Part shown: in pieces, positions 16,311 to 25,636 of the stretch
Numbering within the stretch: the first letter of the stretch is position 1
Layout: every line of letters starts with the position of its first letter
The notes under the pieces: generated by a model
What the model was told of the DNA's origin: nothing
The model's input: the letters and a program-made list of their open reading frames with translations, nothing else
Databases searched by the model: none
From: Candidatus Methylomirabilota bacterium
GTDB taxonomy: Bacteria > Methylomirabilota > Methylomirabilia > Rokubacteriales > CSP1-6
NCBI GenBank assembly: GCA_035764725.1
Contig: DASTYT010000119.1
Coordinates: 1 to 43,504 of the forward strand
Reading direction: 5' to 3'
DNA: 43,504 nucleotides
Translations under genes and position numbers: made by a program

Positions 16311-17180
16311 ATGTTCGGCCCCGACCTCTTCGCGCAGGCGTTGAACGGGCTCGCCTATGGCATGCTGCTCTTCCTGCTCTCCGTCGGGCTCACGCTGATC
16401 TTCGGGATGCTCGACGTCGTGAACCTCGCGCATGGGTCGTACTACATGCTGGGCGCCTATGCCGGGCTGGCTCTCGTCGCCGCGACGGGGAATTTCTGGC
16501 TGGCGCTCCTCGCCGCACCGCTGGTGGTGGCGGTGGTCGGCGCGGCGGTGGAGCGCTCCTGTCTCCGCCCGCTCTACCGGCGCGGGCCGCTGGACCAGGT
16601 GCTGCTGACCTTCGGGCTGATCTACGTGTTCGAGGACCTCGTGAAGTACATCTGGGGCGGCCGCATCCGCTCCATCCCCGGGCCCGAGCTCTTCTCGGGC
16701 TCGGTCAGTTTCTGGGGCGCGGTGATCCCGTCCTACCGGCTCTTCGTCATCGGCTTCGGCCTCGTGATGGCGCTGGGGCTCTGGCTCCTCATCGAGCGCA
16801 CGCGGCTGGGCGCCATCATTCGCGCCGGCGTGTTCGACGCCGAGATGTCCGCGGGCATGGGCATCAACGTCTCGGGCGTGTTCACGCTGGTCTTCGCCTT
16901 CGGAGCCGGCCTCGCCGGCCTCTCCGGCGTGATTGCCGGGCCCATCCAGTCCGCCTATCCGCCCATGGGGGCGAGCATCCTCATCCCCGCGCTCATCGTG
17001 GTCGCGGTGGGCGGGCTCGGCAGCCTCAAGGGGTCGCTGGCGGGGAGCCTCCTCATCGGCCAGGCGGAGACCTTCGGCAAGGCCTGGCTGCCCGGCGCCT
17101 CGATGCTGATCATCTACGTGGTGATGGCGCTGATCCTGCTCTTCCGGCCCCAGGGCCTGTTCGGCCGGGCGCTCAAGTGA
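16311..17180 (+). CDS. livH: ABC transporter permease, LivH type
   Basis: A 289-residue inner-membrane permease with about eight hydrophobic helices. LTLIFGMLDVVNLAHGSYYMLGAY is the LivH hallmark near the N-terminus, and GVIAGPIQSAYPPMG with IVVAVGGLGSLKGSLAGSLLIG contains the ATPase-coupling region. It forms a heterodimer with the LivM-type protein encoded next, which overlaps it by GTGA. Together they carry the ligand delivered by the upstream binding protein. Confidence 0.94.
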   Translation: MFGPDLFAQALNGLAYGMLLFLLSVGLTLIFGMLDVVNLAHGSYYMLGAYAGLALVAATGNFWLALLAAPLVVAVVGAAVERSCLRPLYRRGPLDQVLLTFGLIYVFEDLVKYIWGGRIRSIPGPELFSGSVSFWGAVIPSYRLFVIGFGLVMALGLWLLIERTRLGAIIRAGVFDAEMSAGMGINVSGVFTLVFAFGAGLAGLSGVIAGPIQSAYPPMGASILIPALIVVAVGGLGSLKGSLAGSLLIGQAETFGKAWLPGASMLIIYVVMALILLFRPQGLFGRALK

Positions 17181-18100
17181 TCGCGCGCGCCGCCGGGCTC
17201 GCGGTGATGGTGGCGGTGGTTGCCGCCTTCCCCCTCTTCATGGGCCCGTACCCGGTGAAGCTCCTCCAGGAGATCCTGATCTTCGGCATCTTCGCGATGA
17301 GTCTCGACCTCCTCATGGGCTACACGGGCATGGTGTCGTTCGGACACTCCGCGTTCTTCGGGATCGGCGCCTACGTGGCCGCGCTCACGCTCGGGAAGTG
17401 GCCGGGGCTCACCAGCGCGCTGCTCCTGCCCGCGGCGGCCGCCGCGCTGGGCGCGCTCGTCATCGGCTTCTTCTCGATCCGCGTGAGCGGCGTGTACTTC
17501 ATCATGCTCACGCTCGCCTTCTCGCAGATGTTCCACGCAGTGGCCTTCCAGAACGCGTTCCTCGGGGCGGAGGACGGGCTCGTGGGCGTGCCGCGGCCGC
17601 CCGTGTTCGGGCTCTCCATCGGGAGCCTCGGCCGCTTCCACGCCTACCTGCTGGTGATCGTGGGGCTCCTCGTGCTCTTCCTCTGGCGCGTGACCCGCTC
17701 GCCGTTCGGGCGCGTGCTGCGCGGCATCCACGAGAACGAGGCGCGCATGCAGGCGGTGGGCTATCCGGTGCGCCGCTACAAGCTCGCCGCCTTCGTCATC
17801 GCGGGCACGGTGGCGGGCATCGCGGGCGCCCTCTACGCCCAGTTCCAGGGCTCGGTATCGCCCGACGCCTTCTTCTGGACCACGTCGGGCCAGGCGCTCC
17901 TCATGGTGATCATCGGCGGCACCGGCACCCTCGGCGGCGCCATGCTCGGCGCGGCCGCCTTCATCCTGCTCCAGAGCCTGGTCTCCTCCTATACCGAGCG
18001 CTGGATGCTCATCCTCGGCCTCACCTTCGTCCTGCTCGTGCTGTTCGCGCCCGGCGGCATCGTGGGCACGCTGCGCGGGCGCGTGGGACTTCGCGTGTGA
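17177..18100 (+). CDS. livM: ABC transporter permease, LivM type
   Basis: A 307-residue inner-membrane permease. Features: FGIFAMSLDLLMGYTGMVSFGHSAFFGIGAY near the N-terminus, typical of LivM, and SPFGRVLRGIHENEARMQAVGY, the cytoplasmic coupling loop. GTG start within the preceding stop and GTGA overlap with the ATPase gene show tight translational coupling. Confidence 0.94.
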   Translation: MIARAAGLAVMVAVVAAFPLFMGPYPVKLLQEILIFGIFAMSLDLLMGYTGMVSFGHSAFFGIGAYVAALTLGKWPGLTSALLLPAAAAALGALVIGFFSIRVSGVYFIMLTLAFSQMFHAVAFQNAFLGAEDGLVGVPRPPVFGLSIGSLGRFHAYLLVIVGLLVLFLWRVTRSPFGRVLRGIHENEARMQAVGYPVRRYKLAAFVIAGTVAGIAGALYAQFQGSVSPDAFFWTTSGQALLMVIIGGTGTLGGAMLGAAAFILLQSLVSSYTERWMLILGLTFVLLVLFAPGGIVGTLRGRVGLRV

Positions 18101-18842
18101 GCGAGGCGCCGCTCCTCGCCCTCGACCGCCTGTCGCGTCACTTCGGCGCGCTCGCCGCGGTGAACGGCGTCACGCTGGCGATCGCCCCGCGCGAGCGGCG
18201 GGCCATCATCGGGCCCAACGGCGCGGGCAAGACCACGCTGTTCAACCTGATCACCGGCCACCTGGCGCCCAGCGCTGGGCGCGTGCTGCTGGGCGGCGAG
18301 GCGGTGGGCGGCCTCGCGCCGCACGCCATCGCCCGGCGCGGCCTCTCGCGGTCGTTCCAGCGCAACAACCTGTTCCCGCGATTGAAAGTGCTGGAGAATT
18401 TGCGCTTGGCGGCCGCCGCGGATGGGAAGGGGAGCTGGAGCCTGCTCGGCGGCGCGAGCCGGCTCGGCCCCTCGCTGGCCCGCGCGCGCGAGACGGCGGA
18501 CGCGGTGGGCCTGGCCGGGCGCCTGGAGGTGGCGGCCGGCGCCCTGTCCTACGGTGAGCAGCGGCAGCTCGAGGTGGGGCTGGCCCTGGCCACGCGCCCG
18601 CGTATCCTGCTCCTCGACGAGCCCACCGCGGGCATGTCGCCGGAGGAGACGGCGCGGATGACGCGCATGCTCGAGGGGCTCCCGCGCGAGGTCACGCTGC
18701 TCATCATCGAGCACGACATGGACGTGGTGGGCTCCCTCGCCGACCGCGTGACGGTGCTGCACTACGGCGAGGTGCTCACCGAGGGCTCCTTCGACCACGT
18801 GAAGGCCGATCCCCGCGTCTACGAGATCTATCTGGGCTCGGC

Positions 18843-18846
<4 letters not shown>
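18097..18846 (+). CDS. livG: ABC transporter ATP-binding protein, LivG type
   Basis: A 249-residue ATPase that powers the importer. Walker A GPNGAGKTT, signature LSYGEQRQLEVGLAL, Walker B RILLLDEPTAGMSPEE and switch histidine in LIIEHDMDVV are all present. The SRSFQRNNLFPRLKVLENLRLA stretch is typical of LivG. The GTG at 18097, inside the LivM stop, is chosen; an earlier in-frame extension lies wholly within livM. Confidence 0.95.
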
Positions 18847-19541
<695 letters not shown>

Positions 19542-19565
19542 GCCGGCAAGAGAGGAAGACGCGCG

Positions 19566-20417
19566 ATGCCCTGGATCGATCCGAATTTTCCCAAGTCGGC
19601 CACGCCCGCGGACTGGGTGGGGCGCGTGCTCGGGCTGAACCCCGGCATGATGACGGGGCCCGGCACAAACACCTATCTCGTGGGGGACCGCGCGCCCATC
19701 CTCATCGATACCGGCGCGGGCGTGCCCGGCTGGATGCCGCTGCTCGAGACCTACATGGCCGAGCGGGGCTGGCGCGCGCCCGCGCGCGTGCTCATCACGC
19801 ACCGGCACAAGGATCACCTCGGCGGGGTGAAGGATCTGCTCCAGCAATATCCCGGGACGCCGGTGTCCAAGATGATACACAAGGATACGGACCTGCCTGC
19901 CGGCATCTCCGACCTTCGCGACGGGCAGGCGGTCAAGGGCGACGGGGTGACCCTCGTGCCCGTTCACACGCCCGGGCACGCCTCCGACCATCTCTGCTAC
20001 TTCGTGCCGGAGACGAAGTCGCTCTTCACCGGCGACCTCGTGCTGGGCGGCTCCACCACCGTCATTCCCGACGAGGACGGCGACCTCACCCAGTACATGG
20101 ACTCCCTTCGCCGTATCCTGCGCCTGGACGTCGCCACCATCTACCCGGCGCACGGGCCGGTAATCGAGAACGCGAAGGCGCTGATCAAGGAGTACATCGC
20201 GCATCGGCTGGAGCGAGAGAAGCAGATCCTCGCCGCAGTGGGGGACGGGAAGAAGACCATCCCCGAGATGGTGAAGGTGATCTACGTGGGCGTGCCGGAG
20301 GCTCTACACGGCTACGCGGGGCAGTCGGTGCACTCGCATCTCAAGAAGCTCAAGGCGGAGAAGCGGGTGCAGGAAGAGACGGTGAGCGGCCAGCCGTCGC
20401 GGTGGACGCTGACCTAG
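19566..20417 (+). CDS. Metallo-beta-lactamase-fold hydrolase, LACTB2-like with C-terminal winged helix
   Basis: A 283-residue soluble MBL-fold protein. Metal motifs: THRHKDH (H79, H81, D83, H84), HTPGHASDH, FTGDLVLGG and YPAHGP. The C-terminal ~70 residues (HRLEREKQILAAV... to the end) look like the small winged-helix domain found in LACTB2-type proteins. Known relatives include thioesterases, ribonucleases and glyoxalase II-like enzymes. Its position behind the importer and the CoA-ligase operon would fit a thioester hydrolase, but that is only context. Confidence 0.85.
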   Translation: MPWIDPNFPKSATPADWVGRVLGLNPGMMTGPGTNTYLVGDRAPILIDTGAGVPGWMPLLETYMAERGWRAPARVLITHRHKDHLGGVKDLLQQYPGTPVSKMIHKDTDLPAGISDLRDGQAVKGDGVTLVPVHTPGHASDHLCYFVPETKSLFTGDLVLGGSTTVIPDEDGDLTQYMDSLRRILRLDVATIYPAHGPVIENAKALIKEYIAHRLEREKQILAAVGDGKKTIPEMVKVIYVGVPEALHGYAGQSVHSHLKKLKAEKRVQEETVSGQPSRWTLT

Positions 20418-20461
20418 CGAGCCAGCCCAGCGTCCACCGCCTGCCCTCCGGCGCCGAGTGC

Positions 20462-21991
20462 TTACTTGAGCTTCAGCTCCTCGGCCGGGCCCGCGTAGGG
20501 GAAGCCCTGGATGAGGCCCAGGGTGCTCTCCGCCACGCGCGAGCCCACCGCGCAGAGGAAGCCCTGCTGAAAGATGGGTGCGGCCAGCACCTGGTCGTGA
20601 ACGATCTGCTGGATCTGGTGAAGCTGCGCTTCCCGGCGCTTGCGATCCGTCTCCCGGGCCTGGCTCTGGAACAGCTCGTCGATCTGGGGTAGCGAGCCGT
20701 AGGCATAGAAGCCGGCCTTGGTGAAGAAGGGCTCGATCCGGGCGGCGGCGTTGCCCGCGGCGCCGGTGGCGCCGACGAGGAGGCCCCGGAGCTTCTTCTC
20801 GCGCCACGACGTCAGGAAGGTGGCGCGCTCCATCGTGCGCACGCGGCTCTTGATGCCGATGGCCTGGAGCATGCCCGACACCGTCTCACCCAGCGTGGTG
20901 TAGGGGGGCAGCGGCGTGATGTCGCCGGCGTCGAAGCCGTTGGCATGGCCGGCCTCGGCGAGGAGCTGCTTGGCGCGCTTGGGATCGAAGGGCGTGGCCT
21001 CGAACTTCATGGCGAAGTCGAACTCCGGCGGCACGAACGCGCTCGTCACCTTGCCCAGCCCCAGCATCTCCGCCTGGTTGATGGCGGCGCGGTCGATGGC
21101 AAGGCTCGCCGCCTGGCGCACGCGCTTGTCGTGCCACGGTGACTTCGGGTCCCACTGGTCCAGGAAGTCCAGCCAGTACACGCCGTAGAGCAGCGGCGCC
21201 TGGATGCGGATGCCGGGCGAGCGCTTGAGGTCCTCCGCCACCGGCCCCCCGAAGAGGAAGGCCATGTCCACCTCGCCCGACTTCACCGCGGCGGCGCGCG
21301 TGGTCTCATCCGGAATCGACCGCATGACCACGCGCTTCACCGACGGGGCCTTGCGCCAGTAGTCGGGGAAGGCCTCGGTGACCAGCTCGATGCCCGGGTT
21401 GAACGAGATGATCTTGTAGGGACCCGCGCCCACCGGCGCCTTCTTGTAGGCTTCCTCGCCCACTTTCTCGATGTACTTCTTCGGCACGATCCAGGACGCG
21501 CCGGTGGCGGAGGTGCCGTAGAACGCCATGAAGTCCGGCCACGGCTCCTTGAGGACGATGCGCACCCGGTTCGGTGCGGGCGTCTGGATCTCCTTCACCT
21601 TCTCCTTGAGGAGGCCGGCGCTGGCGCCCTTGTAGCGCTCGAACGTGAACTTCACGTCCTCGGCGGTGACGGGATCGCCATTGTGGAACTTCGCATTCTT
21701 TCGGATCACGAATTCGTAGGTGACGCCGTCCTTGGCCAGCGACCACGACTCGGCCAGGCTGGGCGTCATGATGCCGCCCGGCATGGGCTTCACGAGCGCG
21801 TCGTGGATCAGGTACAGGACCATGAAGGGTGTGATCAGCGCCTCGGTCTCGCCGGGGTCCAGCCAGCGGGAGACCAGGGTGACGTGCACGCCGATGGCGA
21901 GGGTGCCGTCGGGCGGCGCGGCGTACGCCGTGACCGCTCCGCCGAGGAGCGCCACGACGAGAAGGATGACAATGGTGGTCCGGACACGCAT
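20462..21991 (-). CDS. ABC transporter substrate-binding protein, family 5 (oligopeptide/nickel type)
   Basis: A 509-residue secreted binding protein with a cleavable signal peptide (MRVRTTIVILLVVALLGG... VTAYA). Family 5 marks include PSLAESWSLAKDGVTYEFVIRKNAKFHNGDPVTAEDVKFTFER and DKRVRQAASLAIDRAAIN. GGAGGTGACC precedes the ATG. No dipeptide-type permease or ATPase genes are next to it, so it is an orphan binding protein here; those components may be encoded elsewhere. It converges on the MBL-fold gene with a 44-base gap in which no clear terminator was seen. Confidence 0.9.
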   Translation of the reverse strand: MRVRTTIVILLVVALLGGAVTAYAAPPDGTLAIGVHVTLVSRWLDPGETEALITPFMVLYLIHDALVKPMPGGIMTPSLAESWSLAKDGVTYEFVIRKNAKFHNGDPVTAEDVKFTFERYKGASAGLLKEKVKEIQTPAPNRVRIVLKEPWPDFMAFYGTSATGASWIVPKKYIEKVGEEAYKKAPVGAGPYKIISFNPGIELVTEAFPDYWRKAPSVKRVVMRSIPDETTRAAAVKSGEVDMAFLFGGPVAEDLKRSPGIRIQAPLLYGVYWLDFLDQWDPKSPWHDKRVRQAASLAIDRAAINQAEMLGLGKVTSAFVPPEFDFAMKFEATPFDPKRAKQLLAEAGHANGFDAGDITPLPPYTTLGETVSGMLQAIGIKSRVRTMERATFLTSWREKKLRGLLVGATGAAGNAAARIEPFFTKAGFYAYGSLPQIDELFQSQARETDRKRREAQLHQIQQIVHDQVLAAPIFQQGFLCAVGSRVAESTLGLIQGFPYAGPAEELKLK

Positions 21992-22086
21992 CGGTCACCT
22001 CCGGGTGAATGGGCCGGGTGAAGGAGCGAAACGAGCCGATGAAGGGTCCCGCAGACCCTACCACGACTGCCGCCTCCTCGCGCGCG

Positions 22087-22306
22087 CGTGTTACGCTCGC
22101 GGCACGCGATGGCGTGAAAGGAGTCCGCATGCCGGTGCCCACGCCGGGCCCCGAGGACGTGCTGATCCGCGTGCGCGCCTGCGGTATCTGCGGCACCGAT
22201 CTCGCCGTGGACGCGACCGTCGATGAGTTCAAGGTGAGCGATCGGGTGGTGGTCGAGGCCCACATGGGCTGCCGGCGGTGCGAGAACTGCATCCGCGGGC
22301 TCTACA
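22087..22306 (+). pseudogene. Remnant of a zinc-dependent alcohol dehydrogenase (MDR family)
   Basis: The 388-base stretch 21992-22379 between two minus-strand genes holds only this remnant. PTPGPEDVLIRVRACGICGTDL is the N-terminal MDR segment with the catalytic zinc cysteine. It runs directly into VSDRVVVEAHMGCRRCENCIRGLY, the structural zinc loop. Around 30-40 residues normally between them, including the GHE motif, are missing, and after RGLY the frame turns to Arg/Ala-rich sequence and stops at 22383. The Rossmann domain is absent, so it cannot be functional. Confidence 0.8.
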
Positions 22307-22379
22307 CGGCGTGGTCGCGCCGCTGGCCGGCGCGTTCCGCCGCCGCAGCAAGGCGCCGGCGTGACCTGCTGCAGGCCGG

Positions 22380-23120
22380 CTAGGTCAGTCCGCCGTCCAC
22401 CGCGATGACCTGGCCCGTGATATAGCTCGCTTCGTCGGACGCGAGGAACGCCACCACATTGGCGACTTCCTCGACCGACCCGATCCGGCCGAGCGCGGTG
22501 AGCCGCACGAGGGCGTCCTTGACCTCCTGGGGCAGCCCGGCGGTCAGATCGGTGGGGATGAGGCCCGGCGAGACCGCATTGACCGCGATGTTCCGGCCGC
22601 CATACTCTTTCGCCATCGCCTTGGTGAAGCCGACGATGCCGGCCTTCGCCGCGGCGTAGTTGGTCTGGCCGGGGATGCCGATCAGCCCGCCCATCGACGT
22701 CATGTTGACGATGCGCCCGTAGCGCTGCCCGATCATCTGACGCACCGCCGCCCGGCAGCAGTTAAACACGCTCTTGAGGTTCTGCTGGATGATGGCGTCG
22801 AAGTCGTCTTCCTTCATGGTGGCGAGCAGGGCATCGCGCGTCGTCCCCGCGTTGTTGACCAGGATATCCAGACGCCCATAGGTGCTCATAGTCGCGCCGA
22901 CGACCTGCTGCGCCACGGTGAACTGGCTCACGTCGCCCTGGATGGCGCTGGCGTCGCCGCCGCTCGACTTGATTTCGCGCACCACCTCGTCGGCCGCGCT
23001 CGCGCGCATGTGGTAGTTCACCGCGACCCGCGCGCCGAGCAAGGCCAGCTTGATGGCGCACGCGCGGCCGATGCCACGCGATGCGCCCGTCACGAGTCCG
23101 ACCTTGCCGTTGAGATTCAT
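22380..23120 (-). CDS. fabG: Short-chain dehydrogenase, FabG-type 3-oxoacyl-ACP reductase
   Basis: A 246-residue NADPH-dependent reductase, exactly the usual FabG length. TGASRGIG at 11-18 binds the cofactor; NNAG at 89-92, N114, S142, Y155 and K159 make the catalytic tetrad, and IAVDGGLT closes the protein. The ATG at 23120 gives a standard FabG start, whereas an upstream in-frame ATG would add 52 residues with no similarity and overlap the divergent gene. It is divergent, 70 bases away, from the acyltransferase-ACP-methyltransferase genes, suggesting that it reduces an acyl group on that ACP. Assignment to the primary fatty acid pathway is less likely because no other fab genes are present. 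Confidence 0.88.
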   Translation of the reverse strand: MNLNGKVGLVTGASRGIGRACAIKLALLGARVAVNYHMRASAADEVVREIKSSGGDASAIQGDVSQFTVAQQVVGATMSTYGRLDILVNNAGTTRDALLATMKEDDFDAIIQQNLKSVFNCCRAAVRQMIGQRYGRIVNMTSMGGLIGIPGQTNYAAAKAGIVGFTKAMAKEYGGRNIAVNAVSPGLIPTDLTAGLPQEVKDALVRLTALGRIGSVEEVANVVAFLASDEASYITGQVIAVDGGLT

Positions 23121-23164
23121 CGTCGCCGTGTCCCTCGAGACCGTGTCCGGGCCTTCCCCACTGG

Positions 23165-23170
23165 TATAGT
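23165..23170 (+). promoter_or_regulatory. -10-like element for the acyltransferase-ACP-methyltransferase genes
   Basis: TATAGT lies 20 bases before the acyltransferase ATG in the 70-base divergent gap. No convincing -35 is present at 16-18 bases. The minus strand also reads TACTAT and TATACC here, so the same AT-rich patch could serve both directions. Weak call. Confidence 0.3.
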
Positions 23171-23190
23171 ATCGTGGTCGGAACCCCACC

Positions 23191-24117
23191 ATGACGGACA
23201 GATCCCTCGCGGCGTCACTCACCCGCACCGACACGAGTGGCCGCGCCATCCCGCGCTGGCATTCGCACGCGTACAATCGCGCCGAGCTCTACCGAATCGC
23301 CGCCTCGATGGGCTGGCTGCCCCGTCCCGCCCGGCTCGGGCTCGCGCGGGCGGTTGGAAGGGCCGCGCGGCGGCTCTTCCCGGCCGAGTGTGCCGTCATC
23401 CGCGACACCCTCGACGTGATGACGGGGGCGACGGGCGCGCGGTTGGACGCGCTGACCGTCGGCGTCTTCCGCGATTTCGCCATGTGCTTCAGCGACCTCG
23501 TCACCACCAACCGTCAGCCTCCGGCGCGGCTGAGCGCGCACGTGAGCCGGGCGCGCAGCACCGAGCGGCTCGACGAGCTCAAGGGCGGCATGATCTCGCT
23601 GACTGCGCATGTCGGCAACTGGGAAATGGCCGGCCGCCTCCTCGCCCTCCGCTCGGCGCGAGCGACCCACGTGGTGGTGGCCCCGGAGGAACTCCAGGCG
23701 CTCGAGCGCTGGGTGCGCCGCGATGGCGATGGCGTACGGTTCGTACCTCGCACGGCGCCGACCGTCTCGCTCCAGCTGGTCGCGGCGCTTCGGCGGGGTG
23801 AGGTGGTCGCGGTGCAGGGGGACCGTGCCCTGGGTACCCGTGGGGATGCCCTCGTGCCGTTCTTCGGGCGCCCGGCGCCATTTCCCCTGGGACCGTTCAT
23901 CTTGGCGCGCGCCCTCCGGGTTCCGCTCGCTCCCGCGTTCTGCATGATGGGTCCCGACTATCGCTACACGGTCACCATGCCGGAGCCGCTCACCGTCCGC
24001 GCGGGAGGCGAAGAGGACGCCCTCCGCGCCTGGGTGGAGCTTCTCGAGGAGACCGTGCGGCTGCACCCGACGCAGTGGTTCAACTTCTTCGACATCTGGA
24101 ATCCTCTCCGTGACTGA
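23191..24117 (+). CDS. LpxL/HtrB-like lysophospholipid acyltransferase family protein
   Basis: A 308-residue protein of the LPLAT superfamily, lipid A lauroyl/myristoyl acyltransferase branch. Catalytic motif H140-VGNW-E145 (TAHVGNWEMAG), then VQGDRALGTRGDALVPFFGRPAPFPLGPF, which matches the conserved substrate pocket of LpxL proteins, and a C-terminal QWFNFFDIW motif. No strong transmembrane helix is seen at the N-terminus, unlike classic LpxL. It is immediately followed by an acyl carrier protein gene, so the acyl donor is probably that dedicated ACP. The acceptor could be lipid A, an ornithine-type lipid or another amphiphile. Confidence 0.85.
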   Translation: MTDRSLAASLTRTDTSGRAIPRWHSHAYNRAELYRIAASMGWLPRPARLGLARAVGRAARRLFPAECAVIRDTLDVMTGATGARLDALTVGVFRDFAMCFSDLVTTNRQPPARLSAHVSRARSTERLDELKGGMISLTAHVGNWEMAGRLLALRSARATHVVVAPEELQALERWVRRDGDGVRFVPRTAPTVSLQLVAALRRGEVVAVQGDRALGTRGDALVPFFGRPAPFPLGPFILARALRVPLAPAFCMMGPDYRYTVTMPEPLTVRAGGEEDALRAWVELLEETVRLHPTQWFNFFDIWNPLRD

Positions 24118-24132
24118 CCAACGGGACCTTTC

Positions 24133-24408
24133 GTGAAGCCCCAAGAGATTCTGGACGCAATCAAGGCCCTCCTGGTGGAGCGGTTGAAGTTCGACCCCAC
24201 CCGGGCCGCCGCGGTCACCTTCGACACTGCCTTGCCCAAGGGGATCGAGGAATCGCTGGGGCTGGACTCGCTGGACTTCATCGAGCTGGCGATGGGGATC
24301 GAGGAGCGGTGTGGCGTCATGATCGACGATCAAGAAGACCTGGCGCCCCATTTCAAGTCGGTTGGCGCTCTCGTCGACTTCATCAACTCACGACAGATCG
24401 GAACGTGA
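24133..24408 (+). CDS. Acyl carrier protein (specialised)
   Basis: A 91-residue carrier protein with the phosphopantetheine site at S46 in GLDSLDFIEL. The N-terminal helix KPQEILDAIKALLVERLKFD and the acidic helix after the serine match ACPs. It differs from housekeeping AcpP by a longer loop 1 and by DDQEDLAPHFKSVGALVDFI. GTG start 15 bases after the acyltransferase gene; the methyltransferase ATG follows its stop after 1 base, so the three genes form a tight unit. Likely carries the intermediate processed by the neighbouring enzymes. Confidence 0.92.
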   Translation: MKPQEILDAIKALLVERLKFDPTRAAAVTFDTALPKGIEESLGLDSLDFIELAMGIEERCGVMIDDQEDLAPHFKSVGALVDFINSRQIGT

Positions 24409-24409
24409 C

Positions 24410-25615
24410 ATGGGCCCTTCCGCGATCGCACTCACCGAGACAGCCGCCCTCGCCGCGGGGCTTCAGCAGGCCCTTCCCGCCTCGCTGCGTCCCCTCTTCG
24501 ACGGCGCGTTCCTCCGCTCCTGGGACCTCTACGACGAGTTCGTCTACCGGCTCGCGCTCGGTGTCTTCCAGCGCGCCGGGCTGGAGGCCGTCACGCGCGA
24601 GACCGGCACCAGCGCGGAGATCGCGTCCCGCGCAGGCTTCGACCCCAAGCACGCCCTCGTCCCGCTCGAGTGGATTCTCCATCAGCTCGCCGCGCGGCAG
24701 CTTCTCGAGGAGATGACCGACGCCGCCGGGGCCCGGTGGCGGCGGAGTCGCGAGCCGCTCCCCGCCCTCGATCCCGACCCGATCCGCGAGGCGCAGGCCG
24801 AGCTCGATCGATCGTGGCTTCCCTCCTACACTCTCGCGGAGACGGTGGCGCGAGACTACGTGCGCTTCCTGCGCGGCGAGATCAGCGGCGAGGCCGTCCT
24901 CTTCTCCCCCGCGCGATTCCGCCTGTGGATCGACTACTTCTCCAATGCCCACGGTCTCTACTCCGTGAACAACCGTCTCGCCGCCATCGCCGTCGAGGAG
25001 TGGCTACCCTCGTCCGCGCCGGCGATCCTGGAGCTGGGGGGCGGGCTGGCGAGCGCCGCCTGTGCGGTCCTCGAGCGGCTCGAAGAAGGGGGCCGTCTCC
25101 CCGCGATCCGGGAGTATCGCTTCACGGAGCTCGTCCCCGCGTTTCTCCGGCGCGGGCAGCAGACGCTGCAGTCGCGGTTCCCCCGTCTGCCCGCGCTCCA
25201 GTTCGCGCTCCTGGACATGGACCGTGGGTTCGAGGGGCAGGGAGTGGCGCCGGGCAGTCAGTCCGTCGTCTTCGCCGTCAACACGCTCCATGTAGCGCAT
25301 GATCTCGCGTTCACGCTCGGCGAGATCCTCCGCGTGCTCGAACCAGGCGGGCGCCTCATCATGTCCGAGTGCGTCCGAATCTTGCCCGGGCAGCCGCTCA
25401 CTCCGGAGTTCATCTTCAATCTGATGGCGACCTTCCGGTCGCGGCGCCCCGACGCGCCCGGCCAGCCTCCCGCAGGCTTCCTGCTGCCGACGCAATGGAA
25501 GGCGGCGCTGGAAGCCGTCGGCTTCGCCGACGTTCGCTTCTTGCCGGACGTGCCGAGCTGGGGTGACCGCTTCACCCGGTTCCACGTGGCGGTCATCGGC
25601 GCGAGGCGCCCGTGA
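24410..25615 (+). CDS. SAM-dependent methyltransferase coupled to the ACP gene
   Basis: A 401-residue protein. The N-terminal ~200 residues are helical and resemble the winged-helix/dimerisation region of small-molecule methyltransferases (SWDLYDEFVYRLALGVF, TGTSAEIASRAGF). The catalytic domain has motif I ILELGGGLASA at ~206-216 and a later VNTLHVAHDLAFTLGEILRVLEPGG region, typical of class I folds. The first glycine loop GGGLASA is slightly unusual. Its gene begins 1 base after the ACP stop, suggesting action on an ACP-bound acyl chain or on the final lipid. The ATG at 24410 is preferred over an upstream in-frame ATG that lies within the ACP gene. Confidence 0.8.
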   Translation: MGPSAIALTETAALAAGLQQALPASLRPLFDGAFLRSWDLYDEFVYRLALGVFQRAGLEAVTRETGTSAEIASRAGFDPKHALVPLEWILHQLAARQLLEEMTDAAGARWRRSREPLPALDPDPIREAQAELDRSWLPSYTLAETVARDYVRFLRGEISGEAVLFSPARFRLWIDYFSNAHGLYSVNNRLAAIAVEEWLPSSAPAILELGGGLASAACAVLERLEEGGRLPAIREYRFTELVPAFLRRGQQTLQSRFPRLPALQFALLDMDRGFEGQGVAPGSQSVVFAVNTLHVAHDLAFTLGEILRVLEPGGRLIMSECVRILPGQPLTPEFIFNLMATFRSRRPDAPGQPPAGFLLPTQWKAALEAVGFADVRFLPDVPSWGDRFTRFHVAVIGARRP

Positions 25616-25636
25616 GAGAGTCGCGCCGCGGGCGTG

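Noticed and set aside
19542..19565. Terminator between livF and the MBL-fold gene
   Set aside because: The gap has no inverted repeat or T-run, so the hydrolase is probably cotranscribed with the importer.
22353..22369. 17-base exact match to 25642-25658 (GCGCCGGCGTGACCTGC)
   Set aside because: A single short GC-rich match with no flanking similarity is likely by chance in DNA of this composition.
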